The notes under the pieces: model-generated
Databases searched by the model: none
Told to the model about the DNA's origin: nothing
The model's input: only the letters and a program-made list of their open reading frames with translations
Source of the DNA: Paludisphaera soli
Lineage (GTDB): Bacteria; Planctomycetota; Planctomycetia; Isosphaerales; Isosphaeraceae
Length of the DNA: 64,000 bases
Direction of reading: 5' to 3'
Assembly: GCF_011064595.1 (NCBI RefSeq)
Contig: NZ_JAALJI010000017.1
Span: forward strand, 1 to 64,000
Program-made: the position numbers and the translations under genes
Shown: positions 50,797 to 59,758 of the stretch, piece after piece
Position numbering within the stretch: position 1 is the first letter of the stretch
Layout of the letters: every line of letters starts with the position of its first letter

Positions 50797-52284
50797 TCAG
50801 GCGCCCGCTTCGAGCATCGCGATCGCCTGGGCGATGCGGGCGCGGCAGGCTTCGCGGCCGACGAGGACGAGGCAGTCGTAGAGGCCCGGGCCCACGCCCT
50901 GGCCGGTGGTCGCCACCCGCAGGGGGTTGACCACGTCGCCCATCTTCCGGCCGGTCTTCTCGGCGTAGTCGTGGACGGCCTTCTCCAGCGTCGCCAGGTC
51001 GTACGGCTCGGTCTCGGCCAAAAGCGCGTCCAGCTCGCGGAGCATCTCGGGGACGCCCGGCTTGCGGAGCCGCTTCTTGACCGCGTCGGGGTCGAAGGCG
51101 ACCTCGTCGGCGAAGAAGAAGCGGCCCATCTTGACCACGTCGGAGAAGACCTTCATCCGGTCGCCCAGGGCCAGGATCACGGCCTCCAGCTTGGACCGGG
51201 TCGCGTCGTCGAGCGGGTCGGAGGCCAGCCCCTCGGCGACGAGGAACGGCAGGGCGCCGGCGACCTTGTCGGCCAGGGGCGTCTCCTTCATCCACTCCCC
51301 CTCGATCCAGAACAGCTTGTCCGGGTCGAGGCTGGCGGGCGAGCTGTTGACGCGTTCGAGCGAGAACTTCTCGATCAGCTCGGCCCGCTTGAACAGCTCC
51401 TGGGAGTCGTCGTAGCTCCAGCCCAGCCGCGAGAGGTAGTTCACCAGGGCGTCCGGCAGGTAGCCCTTCTGGACGTACTGGTGGAGGAAGACCAGCACCC
51501 CGCGCTTCTCATATTCCTCGGTCTTCCGCTTGGACATCTTCGCGTGCGAGCCCGGCTCGGCCACGTACGGGATGTGTGCGAAGGCCGGGGCCTCGGCCCC
51601 CAGGGCCTCCAGGACGAGGATCTGCGGGAAGGTGTTCGACAGGTGCTCCTCGGCGCGGACGACGTGGGTGATCTTCATATCCACGTCGTCGACCACGCTG
51701 GCGAAGTTGTACAGCGGCTGGCCGCCGGGCCGGACGATCACGAAGTCGCCGATCTCGTCGGTGGCGAACGTGACCTCCCCCTTGACCAGGTCGTTCAGGA
51801 CGAGCGTCCGGCCGGACGGCACCTCGAACCGCAGGGCGTACGGCCGGCCCTCGGCTTCGAACCGGGCGAGGTCGGCGTCGGAGTACTCGATCCGCCGGAA
51901 GCGGTAGGCCCGCTTGTCCTTCTTGGCGGCGTCGCGGTCGACGTTGCGCTCGGCGTCGGTGCTGTAGTCGCGGTAGACCTTGCCGTCGGCGACCAGCTTG
52001 TCGATCGCGGCCCGGTAGCGGTCCTGGCGCTGCGACTGGTAGTACGGCCCGCAGGGGCCGCCGACCTCGGGCCCTTCGTCCCAGTTCAGGCCCAGCCAGC
52101 GGAAGCCGTCGAGGATCTTCTGCACCGCCTCGTCGACGTGCCGCTCCTGGTCGGTGTCGTCGATCCGGAGGATGAACTGGCCGCCGTGCTTCCGGGCGAG
52201 CAGCCAGTTGAAGAGCGCCGTGCGGACGCCGCCGATGTGCAGGTGGCCGGTGGGACTGGGCGCGAATCGGGTGCGTACGCTCAT
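50797..52284 (-). CDS. gltX: Glutamate-tRNA ligase
   Basis: The 495-aa class I synthetase charges tRNA-Glu. It has the HIGH-type motif FAPSPTGHLHIGGVRTALF (7-25), the zinc-type insertion replaced by a Cys-poor loop, LNWDEGP (66-72), GQPLYNFASVVDDVDMKITHV (188-208) and KMSKR (249-253). The anticodon-binding helical domain fills residues about 320-495. The ATG at 52284 matches the usual MxVRTRFAPSPTG start; an in-frame extension of ~46 codons upstream overlaps the predicted promoter. A single GluRS like this may also serve tRNA-Gln in bacteria with GatCAB. Confidence 0.95.
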   Translation of the reverse strand: MSVRTRFAPSPTGHLHIGGVRTALFNWLLARKHGGQFILRIDDTDQERHVDEAVQKILDGFRWLGLNWDEGPEVGGPCGPYYQSQRQDRYRAAIDKLVADGKVYRDYSTDAERNVDRDAAKKDKRAYRFRRIEYSDADLARFEAEGRPYALRFEVPSGRTLVLNDLVKGEVTFATDEIGDFVIVRPGGQPLYNFASVVDDVDMKITHVVRAEEHLSNTFPQILVLEALGAEAPAFAHIPYVAEPGSHAKMSKRKTEEYEKRGVLVFLHQYVQKGYLPDALVNYLSRLGWSYDDSQELFKRAELIEKFSLERVNSSPASLDPDKLFWIEGEWMKETPLADKVAGALPFLVAEGLASDPLDDATRSKLEAVILALGDRMKVFSDVVKMGRFFFADEVAFDPDAVKKRLRKPGVPEMLRELDALLAETEPYDLATLEKAVHDYAEKTGRKMGDVVNPLRVATTGQGVGPGLYDCLVLVGREACRARIAQAIAMLEAGA

Positions 52285-52595
52285 GAGTCTCGATCGATCG
52301 ATGGGAGGCCACGGGACGGCGAGGCGGCCGCCGCGGCGCTCCCTCGGCCCCGACGATCGCTCGAACGGCTTGGACGCGAACGAATTGGGGTCAACGATAG
52401 GATCTCCGCCCCCGGCTGTCAACGGCCGCCGTCGCCCCCCGGCGGCGGCGGCCTCGCGGTGGAAATCCCGCCCTTCGACATTCCCTTTGGATTTTTCAGC
52501 CTGCGCCGATTACCCTCCGGGGGCGCCGGGCCCGCTCGTCGATCGCTCCGATCCGATCCGAGGCGCCGGCCGACCTCAGGGAGCTTGAGCACGCG
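52285..52595. other. Divergent intergenic region gltX / DoxX
   Basis: The gltX promoter is predicted at 52394-52422. On the plus side an AT-richer patch (TTTGGATTTTTC, about 52486-52497) may contribute to the DoxX promoter, but no clear hexamer pair is visible. No gene is seen. Confidence 0.45.
52394..52422 (-). promoter_or_regulatory. Predicted promoter of gltX
   Basis: On the minus strand a perfect TTGACA (52422-52417) is 17 bases from TATCGT (52399-52394). The leader would be about 105 bases to the ATG at 52284. Confidence 0.55.
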
Positions 52596-53021
52596 ATGGA
52601 CAAGCGCAAGATCGCCTATTGGGCGGCGACCGGGATCACCGCCTTCGTGTTCCTGGCCGGCGGCGCGGCCGACCTGATCCGCCCCGCCGAGGTCGTGAAG
52701 GGCATGGCCGAACTCGGCTACCCCGCCTACTTCCTGCTCATCCTTGGCGTCTGGAAGGTGCTCGGCGGCCTCGTCGTCCTGGCCCCCGGGACGCCCTTGC
52801 TGAAGGAGTGGGCCTACGCCGGCATGATCTTCGACCTCACCGGCGCGTCGGCCTCCCACGCCGCCGTCGGCGACCCGACGGCGAAGGCCGTCATCCCGCT
52901 CGTCATCGCCGCCGTCGTCATGGCCTCGTGGGCCCTCCGCCCCGCGAGCCGCCGGCTCCCCGGCGTGCCGTTCGCGCGAACCGCGACGACGGTCGAGCCC
53001 GCCCTGGAGGCCGCCCGCTGA
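52596..53021 (+). CDS. DoxX family membrane protein
   Basis: The 141-aa product has four membrane helices (about residues 8-26, 46-64, 72-90, 98-114) in the DoxX arrangement: WAATGITAFVFLAGGAADL, VKGMAELGYPAYFLLILGVWKVLGGLVVLAP, EWAYAGMIFDLTGASASH and VIPLVIAAVVMASWAL. DoxX-like proteins are small membrane proteins linked to redox or quinone processes, with unclear roles. The C-terminal ~25 residues are soluble. GAGC and an A/G-rich stretch precede the ATG. It is followed 43 bases later by the DUF4132 gene. Confidence 0.8.
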   Translation: MDKRKIAYWAATGITAFVFLAGGAADLIRPAEVVKGMAELGYPAYFLLILGVWKVLGGLVVLAPGTPLLKEWAYAGMIFDLTGASASHAAVGDPTAKAVIPLVIAAVVMASWALRPASRRLPGVPFARTATTVEPALEAAR

Positions 53022-53064
53022 ACCAGGGGGCCGAAGGAGCCCGACCGCCGGGGAGTCGTCGAGC

Positions 53065-55488
53065 ATGGCGAAGGCGAGGAAGGCCCGGGACGATCCCGGC
53101 GAGACGGTGGCCCGGCTCGTCCGGGAGCTGGCCGAGGTCGACGCCCGGTCGGCCCCCGGCCCGGCCGTGGGCACGCCCGAATACGCGTTCAACCTGATGC
53201 GGGGGCGGGGACCCCTCTGGGAGCCGCTCCGCACGGAGCTGCGGCGGGCCCCCGCCCTCCCGGACGCCACGCTGCTCGCCCTGCTGCGGTGGCTGGCGAC
53301 GACCGAGGCGGGGCACTCCGACTGGCCCGGCATGGCGGTCCTCGCCCTGGGCCCGCTGGGACGCCGGGCCGAGGCGGCCCCGCTCGACGACGACTTGACG
53401 GCCGCCCTGCGGGCCCTGCGCGACCGCCTGGCGTCGCGACCGGCGTGGGACGGCCGCGACCGCAAGGCGAGCGATCGCCTCGACGAGCGGCTCGCGGCCC
53501 TGATGAGGGAGGACGACGCGATGAAGCTCATCCCCGGCGAGGCCTGGTCCGACGCGGCGATCGCCGACCTGGAGGCGATGGAGCCGGCCCGTCGCGCCGC
53601 CTGGCGGGCGCTGTTCGCCTCGTGCCAGGAGGCCGGGGCCGGCGGCGGGAAGCCGACGGCCCGCTGGCTCAAGGCGGCGGCCCCCCTGGTCGACGCCGTG
53701 GGCCGCGACGAATTCCGGGCGAGGTTCCTGGCCTGGGCCCCGCTGGTCGACCGACCCCGGACGGGGAAGATCCCCGCCAGGCATCGCTGGGCGACCGAGG
53801 ACTGGGCCCCCGAGGCCCATCAGCAGATCCCCATCCCGCCCCACGTCGACCTGCTCAAGGGGCTCGCCTGGTGCGCCGCCGTCGGGGCCGACGCCGAGGT
53901 GACGCGGGCGCTCGCGGCGCTGGCGGAGTCGTCGTTCCGGAAGCTCCCCGGGTTCGGGCCGAGGTCCATCGCCCTGGGCAACGCGGCCGCCGTCGCGCTC
54001 GGGATGACGCCCGGCCTGGAGGCGGCCGCCCTGCTCGCCGTCCTCCGCAAGAAGCTCAAGGGCGCCACGCCGCGGAAGGCCCTCGACAAGGCCCTGGCGG
54101 CCATCGCGGCCCGCAACGGCCTCGCCCGCGACGAGGTCGAGGACCGGGCCGTCCCCACCTTCGGGCTGGTCGACGGGGTCCGCCGCGAGACCCTGGGCGA
54201 ACACGTCGCCGAGCTGGCCGTCGACGGCCCCCACGCCTCCCTGCGCTGGAGCAAGGGGGGCAAGGCGATCAAGTCCGTCCCCGCGATCGTCAAGCAGGAG
54301 CACGGCGACCGGCTCCGGGCGCTCCGCGCCGAGGCGAAGGAGGCCGGCGCCCTGCTCGCCGCCCACCGCCAGAGGCTCGAGGCGTCTTACCTGGCCCGGC
54401 GCACCTGGAACTTCCCGGCCTGGCGGGAGCACGTCCTCGACCACCCCCTCGTCGGCGCGATCGCCCGCCGCCTGATCTGGACGTTCGACGCCGACGGCCG
54501 GGCCGTCGCCGGCGCCTGGCTCGACGACCGGATCATCGGCGTCGACGACGCGCCGCTGGAGGGGCTCGGCGAGGCGACGAAGGTCGCGCTCTGGCACCCG
54601 ATCGACCGCCCCGTCAACGAGGTGACGGCCTGGCGCGACCGGTTCGACCGCCACCGGGTCCGCCAGCCGTTCAAGCAGGCGCACCGCGAGGTCTACGTCC
54701 TGACCGACGCCGAGCGGGCCACCCGCGTCTACTCCAACCGGTTCGCCGCCCACGTCCTCCGGCAGCACCAGTTCCACGCGCTCGCCGAGGACAGGGGCTG
54801 GGCCGACCGCCTGCGGGTGAACGCCGACGTGGACCAGCCGCCGACCCGCCTCGCGATCCCCGAATGGAACCTCCGCGCCGAGTTCTGGGTCGACCCCACG
54901 GGCGACCTGGCCGCGTCCGGCGTCTTCCTCCACCTCGCCGCCGACCAGGTCCGCTTCTACGACCTGGACGCCGGGGAGCGAGCCCAGCCGATCCCCCTCG
55001 ACCGGATCCCGCCTTTGGTGCTGAGCGAGGTCTTCCGCGACGTCGACCTCTTCGTCGGCGTGGCGAGCGTGGGCAACGACCCCAGCTGGGCCGACGGCGG
55101 CCCCGAGGGCCGGTTCGTCGACTACTGGCAAAGCTACAGCTTCGGCGACCTCTCGGCCAACGGCAGGACCCGCAAGGCGGTGCTCGAACGCCTGATCCCG
55201 CGCCTGAAGATCGCCCCCCGCTGCTCGTTCGCCGACAGGTTTCTGGTGGTGCGCGGCGATCTGCGGACGTACAAGATCCACCTGGGGAGCGGCAACATCC
55301 TGATGGAGCCGAACGACCAGTACCTCTGCATCGTCCCGAAGCGCGGGGGCGAGCCGACGGGCGACGGCGTCTTCCTCCCCTTCGAGGGGGACGCGACGCT
55401 CTCGATCATCCTCAGCAAGGCCCTGATGCTCGCCGACGACCGCAAGATCAGCGACTCGACCATCACCAGCCAGATCCGCCGGGGGTGA
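53065..55488 (+). CDS. DUF4132 domain protein
   Basis: The 807-aa product has a long helical N-terminal part (HEAT-like, about residues 1-360) and then the DUF4132 region (about 480-760). Diagnostic stretches are LWHPIDRPVNEVTAWRDRF, PFKQAHREVYVLTDAE (about 553-568), and TRVYSNRFAAHVLRQHQFHAL. It ends with VGVASVGNDPSWADGG and a strand-rich tail containing GSGNILMEPNDQYLCIVP. In other bacteria the domain occurs in stand-alone large cytoplasmic proteins, sometimes with WGR; its function is unknown. It converges on the Ser/Thr kinase gene with only six bases between the stops. Confidence 0.8.
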   Translation: MAKARKARDDPGETVARLVRELAEVDARSAPGPAVGTPEYAFNLMRGRGPLWEPLRTELRRAPALPDATLLALLRWLATTEAGHSDWPGMAVLALGPLGRRAEAAPLDDDLTAALRALRDRLASRPAWDGRDRKASDRLDERLAALMREDDAMKLIPGEAWSDAAIADLEAMEPARRAAWRALFASCQEAGAGGGKPTARWLKAAAPLVDAVGRDEFRARFLAWAPLVDRPRTGKIPARHRWATEDWAPEAHQQIPIPPHVDLLKGLAWCAAVGADAEVTRALAALAESSFRKLPGFGPRSIALGNAAAVALGMTPGLEAAALLAVLRKKLKGATPRKALDKALAAIAARNGLARDEVEDRAVPTFGLVDGVRRETLGEHVAELAVDGPHASLRWSKGGKAIKSVPAIVKQEHGDRLRALRAEAKEAGALLAAHRQRLEASYLARRTWNFPAWREHVLDHPLVGAIARRLIWTFDADGRAVAGAWLDDRIIGVDDAPLEGLGEATKVALWHPIDRPVNEVTAWRDRFDRHRVRQPFKQAHREVYVLTDAERATRVYSNRFAAHVLRQHQFHALAEDRGWADRLRVNADVDQPPTRLAIPEWNLRAEFWVDPTGDLAASGVFLHLAADQVRFYDLDAGERAQPIPLDRIPPLVLSEVFRDVDLFVGVASVGNDPSWADGGPEGRFVDYWQSYSFGDLSANGRTRKAVLERLIPRLKIAPRCSFADRFLVVRGDLRTYKIHLGSGNILMEPNDQYLCIVPKRGGEPTGDGVFLPFEGDATLSIILSKALMLADDRKISDSTITSQIRRG

Positions 55489-55494
55489 GGCGGT

Positions 55495-57165
55495 TCAGGC
55501 GATCGGGGCCAGCTCGGCGAGGGCTTCCTGGACGTCCTTGAGCTTCACGGGCTTGGAGAGGACGACCTGCTTGTCGGCGGGGGGCAGCTTGGCCTCGAGG
55601 GCGCCCTGGCGGGGGCCGAGGAGGACCAGGACGCGGAAGGGGACGCCGTCTTCCTCGGCCTTGGCGCGCATGTCGGCCAGGTGGCGGAGGGCGCCGGGCC
55701 CCTGGCCGTCGAGGTCGAAGATCACGGCCTCGGTGGGCCCTTCGCGGTAGCGGTCGGCGGCGCGTTCGGCGTCGGCGATCAGGAGCACGCGGTAGCCCTT
55801 GCGGGTCAGGTTCTTGCGCAGGGCGTCCTGGATCTCGGCCTGGGACTCGACGCAGAGCAGGGTGTGGGGGACGACCGCCGGGGCCGCCTCCGGAGGGGGG
55901 GCCGGCTCGGGTTCGGGCTCGGCCTCGGGGGTCGGCTCGGGGGCGAAGCCCAGGAGTTCGCCCAGCGAGTCGGCGTCGCCCGACCCGACGTTGGCTTCGA
56001 AGGTCGAGAGGTCGAGCGCCAGGGCCTCCTCGGCCGACGGCGCGGCGTCGGGGTCGTTGCTGTGGCTGAGGAACGGGTTCTGGAAGATCGAGGAGCCCAG
56101 CTCCAGGTCGAGTTCCAGCTCGTCGTCGGACTTCGGCGCGGCGGTCGAGGCCCCCCCCTTGCGGGCCTCCTGATAGGCCTGCAGGTCGGCGGCGACCTCG
56201 GCCATGGCCTGGTAGCGGGCCTTGACGTCCATCTTCATCATCTTCTCGACGATCCGGCTCAGGCCCGGGTCGGGGGCGTAGGGGTGCTCGCTCAGGGGGC
56301 GGATGCCGCCGAACGACCGCTTGAGCATCTTCTTGAGCGGGTCCTTGCTCTCGGAGTCCTCCAGCGGGACCTGGCCGGTGAGCATGTTGTAGAAGACGCA
56401 GCCGAGGAAGAAGACGTCGGACCGGGGGTCCCCCTTGGGGCTGCCGCAGGAGCGCTCCAGGGCCGAGTAGTCGACGGTGCGCTGGCTCTTCATCGCCTGG
56501 CCGGACTCGGCCTGGATGGTGGCCAGGCCGAAGTCCACGAGCTTGGCGACGCCGGAGTTGGCGATCAGGATGTTGGTGGCCTTGATGTCGCGGTGGGTCA
56601 CGCCGTGCTCGTGCGAGTACTCCAGGCCCTCGGCCAGGCCGACCATCAGGGGGAGGGCCTCGTCCCCCTTCAGCCGGCCCCGGAGGCGGAGGAACTCGCG
56701 GAGGTTCATCCCCTCGACGTACTCCATCGCCATGTAATGCTTGTCTTCCTGGCGGCCCGAATCCAGGATGTGCACGATGTTGTCGTGCTTCAGCCGCATG
56801 CCGGCCTCGGCCTCCTTGTGGAACGACTCCACCGCCTCGGGCAGGGCCGCGAACCGGCCCCGCAGGACCTTGATCGCGATCGGCTCGCCGGTGCCGGACC
56901 GCTCGCCCCGATAGACCCGCGCGAAGGTCCCCTCGGCCAGGTGGAAGAGCGCCCGGTAGGGCCCGAAGAAGAAGTGCGAGGCGTCCCCCTTCTTCAGCCG
57001 CTCCACCTGCCAGCTGGTGATCCACCCCTTGCGCAGGCAGGCGCGGAGGACGGCCTCGGGCGAGCCGTCCTCGGCCTCGGCCTTGGCCTCGCGATACTGG
57101 TCGCGGGAGAGCAGGCCGATGAGCGGGAGCTGCCCCACGAGGGTCTCGGCGTCGAGTTCCGGCAT
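55495..57165 (-). CDS. Ser/Thr protein kinase fused to a receiver-like domain
   Basis: The 556-aa product has an N-terminal module common in planctomycete kinases (LLSRDQYREAKAEAEDGSPE, 18-37; LRKGWITSWQVERLKKGD), then a Hanks kinase domain (about 70-335): G-loop AEGTFARVYRGE, ATP-anchoring Lys99 (IAIKVL), HRDIKATN (191-198) and DFGLA (211-215). An acidic low-complexity linker (about 345-432) leads to a response-regulator-like domain (433-552) with VIFDLDGQGPG (phosphoacceptor candidate Asp484) and VVLSKPVKL (Lys538). No membrane segment is seen. The fusion would join Ser/Thr and His-Asp signalling in one protein. Confidence 0.88.
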   Translation of the reverse strand: MPELDAETLVGQLPLIGLLSRDQYREAKAEAEDGSPEAVLRACLRKGWITSWQVERLKKGDASHFFFGPYRALFHLAEGTFARVYRGERSGTGEPIAIKVLRGRFAALPEAVESFHKEAEAGMRLKHDNIVHILDSGRQEDKHYMAMEYVEGMNLREFLRLRGRLKGDEALPLMVGLAEGLEYSHEHGVTHRDIKATNILIANSGVAKLVDFGLATIQAESGQAMKSQRTVDYSALERSCGSPKGDPRSDVFFLGCVFYNMLTGQVPLEDSESKDPLKKMLKRSFGGIRPLSEHPYAPDPGLSRIVEKMMKMDVKARYQAMAEVAADLQAYQEARKGGASTAAPKSDDELELDLELGSSIFQNPFLSHSNDPDAAPSAEEALALDLSTFEANVGSGDADSLGELLGFAPEPTPEAEPEPEPAPPPEAAPAVVPHTLLCVESQAEIQDALRKNLTRKGYRVLLIADAERAADRYREGPTEAVIFDLDGQGPGALRHLADMRAKAEEDGVPFRVLVLLGPRQGALEAKLPPADKQVVLSKPVKLKDVQEALAELAPIA

Positions 57166-57571
57166 GTGTCGTGTCCTGACCGGGATGGGGGAGGTCGGGT
57201 CGTCCGTGAGGTCCGGGTCGAAATCGGCGGCGAACCAATCAACCCTTACGGCGCCCCCGCCCCCTCGTGACGCCCCCTCGCGGAAAAGTCCGGAAGTCGC
57301 CCGAAACGGCGGGGGCGCCGAAAAATGCGGTCCGGTTGTCCGGGTTCGTCGGCGCGGCGTCGTAGGTTCCAGGATGAAGGCCGCGGGGGACGTCGCGAGG
57401 CCGAAACGCCACGCGACGCCCATGGGCGATGATCGCAGGCCACGACGACGGTCGGCGGACCCCCGCGGCGGCCAGCCCGCGACAAGGGATCCCTGAGGAG
57501 CACCTAGGATGTACGAGGCGACCGGACGATCGCAGGCGGCCCCGCTCGGGAAGACGACGAGGACCCCCATC
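57166..57571. other. Divergent intergenic region kinase / small protein
   Basis: A TAGGAT at 57505-57510 could be a -10 box for the small plus-strand gene. It overlaps an ATG at 57509, which argues for the start at 57572. No gene is seen in the rest. Confidence 0.4.
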
Positions 57572-57898
57572 ATGGCGAAGGCGAAGACCACGGAAGCGAA
57601 CCCGCCCTCGCCCGCCCACGCCGTCTCCCCCCCGGCCGAGCCCGCCGAATGGCTGAATCGACGCGCCAGCGAGCAGGCCAGCCGCGCCGCCCTGGCCCGC
57701 CACGCCAGCGGCCGGAGGCGGTTCGTCGACCCCACCACCTGCGAACGCGACTACTCCGAGGCCGAGATGGAGTTCATGCTCGCCATGAACGCCTACAAGC
57801 AGCGCAGCGGCCGGATGTTCCCCACCTGGAGCGAGGTCCTGGAGGTCCTCCAGAGCCTCGGCTACGAGAAGCCCGCCGAGGAGCGGCTGGCCGACTGA
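57572..57898 (+). CDS. Small conserved-type protein
   Basis: The 108-aa product begins [20 protein letters not shown], a flexible region, then [20 protein letters not shown], and ends in a compact domain [48 protein letters not shown]. The C-terminal helix pair looks like a small DNA- or protein-binding fold, and I have the impression of many planctomycete relatives. GAGGA lies nine bases before the ATG at 57572. Function unknown. Confidence 0.7.
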   Translation: MAKAKTTEANPPSPAHAVSPPAEPAEWLNRRASEQASRAALARHASGRRRFVDPTTCERDYSEAEMEFMLAMNAYKQRSGRMFPTWSEVLEVLQSLGYEKPAEERLAD

Positions 57899-58006
57899 CC
57901 GCCCGCACGGACCCGAGCAGGCCCCCGGCCGTCGACGACGAAGTCGGCCCTCGGTCTCCCCCCGGAGCGGGGGGGAGGCGGCCGGCGGGCCCTCGGCCCC
58001 GCGCCG

Positions 58007-58423
58007 TCAGTCTTCGGCCCCGTCCTCGCCCTCGGCCTCGCCTTCGGGCTTCGGCCTCGGCCCCTCTTCGTTCCGGCCCGGCCCCTCGATCGGGGCGGCG
58101 AGGCGGGCGAGGGTGCGGCCCCACTTGCGGGGGACCTTGGGGCGGCCGAAGTCGGGGAGCCGGGGCTCGAACTGGTTCCAGGTCAGGACGGTCAGGCAGG
58201 CCCCGTCCTGGAGCACGGCGACGAGCGTCTTGCCCCGCGAGAGGGCCAGGACCGCGATCGCGCCGTTGGCCGGATTCCGGCCCAGCCGGCGGGTGCGGCC
58301 GAGCGCCTGGCGGAGCAGGGGCTCGGCCTCGTCGGGCCCGGCGCCGAACCGCTCGACGAACCGCTCCAGCGCGTGCCGCGAGAGCCGGATCGAGCCGTAG
58401 TCGCGCTGGCCCGGCGGGGTCAT
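58007..58423 (-). CDS. Hypothetical protein, coupled to the C45 hydrolase gene
   Basis: The 138-aa product starts MTPPGQRDYGSIRLSRHALERFVERFG; the SxHALERFxERF pattern resembles small DUF4258-like or toxin-type proteins that begin with a conserved His. The middle (ALSRGKTLVAVLQDGACLTVLTW, about 62-84) would be a beta sheet. The tail is Glu/Pro-rich (EGPRPKPEGEAEGEDGAED). Its ATG overlaps the stop of the C45 gene by four bases, so translation is coupled. The family assignment is weak. Confidence 0.65.
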   Translation of the reverse strand: MTPPGQRDYGSIRLSRHALERFVERFGAGPDEAEPLLRQALGRTRRLGRNPANGAIAVLALSRGKTLVAVLQDGACLTVLTWNQFEPRLPDFGRPKVPRKWGRTLARLAAPIEGPGRNEEGPRPKPEGEAEGEDGAED

Positions 58424-59640
58424 CGCACCGCCGCGGGCCCCTCGGCCCGCGCGGCCCGTCGCGGGGCGTCGAGGGTCGCCGCCGACTCGTCGGGGCGGCT
58501 CGCCAGCAGGCCCGGCAGGTCGAACGCGTGGTACGGCTGGTCGGCGGCCGGGTTGCCGGCCTCGTCGGCGTTGGCCACCCAGAACCGGCCGGTGTCGGTC
58601 TCGAACAGGACGTTGTGCAGGTTCGACTTCATGGCGACCGGGCGGTCCATCAGCTTCCGCGCCGAGTCGGCGTCGAACCGGCCCGCGCCCGCCTTCACGC
58701 GGCGGGCCAGCTCCGCGTAGCGGTCGCCCGCCGAGAGCACCACGGCGTCGGCGATCGCCTCGGGGAGCTTGGGGTGCGACTCGCCCATGGCGATCACGCT
58801 GAAGACGTCCCACGAGGCCTCCATGCCGACCGCCTCGCCGGTCTCGCCGTCGGCGACCACGAAGTAGTACTCGCAGGTCCGGGGGTTGTCGCGGAAGATC
58901 GCCACGGCGTCGTCCAGCGACTTCGCGTCCTCCAGCACCATGCGCATCAGGAACGACATCGGCACGCCGTCCCAGCGGCCCAGGCCCTTGCCCCCCATCT
59001 CGCCGATCGACACCTTCTCGGCGTTCATGCCGGTCACCGAGCCGACGAACCCGGCGTAGGTCACGTTCACGAACGGCGTCCGCCCCTCCGGCTCGGCGAC
59101 GGTCAGGATCGCGTGCTCCTGCAGCTTCCAGTCGCAGCCGTAGTCCAGCACCCGGCCGTGATAGACCCGGCCGTCCTTCGTCGTCGACCGCCCCAGGGCG
59201 AAGCCCGAGCAGTGGAACAGCTCGGGGATGAAGTTGGCGACGACCACGTCCTGCGGGTCAAGCCCCGCGCCGTCGGCGACGCCCCGCATCTCCTCGAAGA
59301 AGCGATCCGGGACGTGCTTGCGCTGCTGGCCGACGATCCCGGCGATCACCCGCTTGGGGTCCAGCAGGTTCAGCCCGGCGACCTCGATCTTCAGCTCCTT
59401 CCCCTTCACCTCGAACAGGTAGCGGATGTTCTCGCGGATGTCCTCGCGGAGCAGGGCCCCCTGCTGGAAGCCCATCTCATAGGGCGTCCCCTTGACGTGC
59501 AGGACGCGGTAGCCGTCGACTTCCTCCAGGAACCCCTCGCCGCAGCGGGCGATCGTCTTCGTCCCGGCGAGGGCCGTGGACAGCGACAGGGCCAGCATCA
59601 GGCCGGACAGCAAGGCGAGTCGGGTAGGCCGGGCGGTCAT
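58420..59640 (-). CDS. C45 family acyltransferase/hydrolase, secreted
   Basis: The 406-aa product has a Sec signal peptide (residues 1-25, ending TALA). The Ntn-hydrolase pattern of the C45 / acyl-CoA:6-APA acyltransferase-like group follows: HVKGTPYEMGFQQGALL (48-64), VADGAGLDPQDVVVANFIPELFHCSGFA (121-148), with nucleophile candidate Cys144, then GRVYHGRVLDYGCDW and NVTYAGFVGSVTGMN. Such enzymes cleave amide bonds of acylated compounds; some resemble phospholipase B. AAGGA lies eight bases before the ATG at 59640. It is first in a two-gene unit with the gene at 58007. Confidence 0.83.
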   Translation of the reverse strand: MTARPTRLALLSGLMLALSLSTALAGTKTIARCGEGFLEEVDGYRVLHVKGTPYEMGFQQGALLREDIRENIRYLFEVKGKELKIEVAGLNLLDPKRVIAGIVGQQRKHVPDRFFEEMRGVADGAGLDPQDVVVANFIPELFHCSGFALGRSTTKDGRVYHGRVLDYGCDWKLQEHAILTVAEPEGRTPFVNVTYAGFVGSVTGMNAEKVSIGEMGGKGLGRWDGVPMSFLMRMVLEDAKSLDDAVAIFRDNPRTCEYYFVVADGETGEAVGMEASWDVFSVIAMGESHPKLPEAIADAVVLSAGDRYAELARRVKAGAGRFDADSARKLMDRPVAMKSNLHNVLFETDTGRFWVANADEAGNPAADQPYHAFDLPGLLASRPDESAATLDAPRRAARAEGPAAVR

Positions 59641-59758
59641 GCGGGGCGTCCTTTCGTCTCGTACGGCGAAGGGGAAAGGCGACGGACCGACGCGAAGGCG
59701 GATCGACGTGGGCGGATTCCACTGTACTTGATGCGTCGGGGCGTTCCAACGGGCCGGT

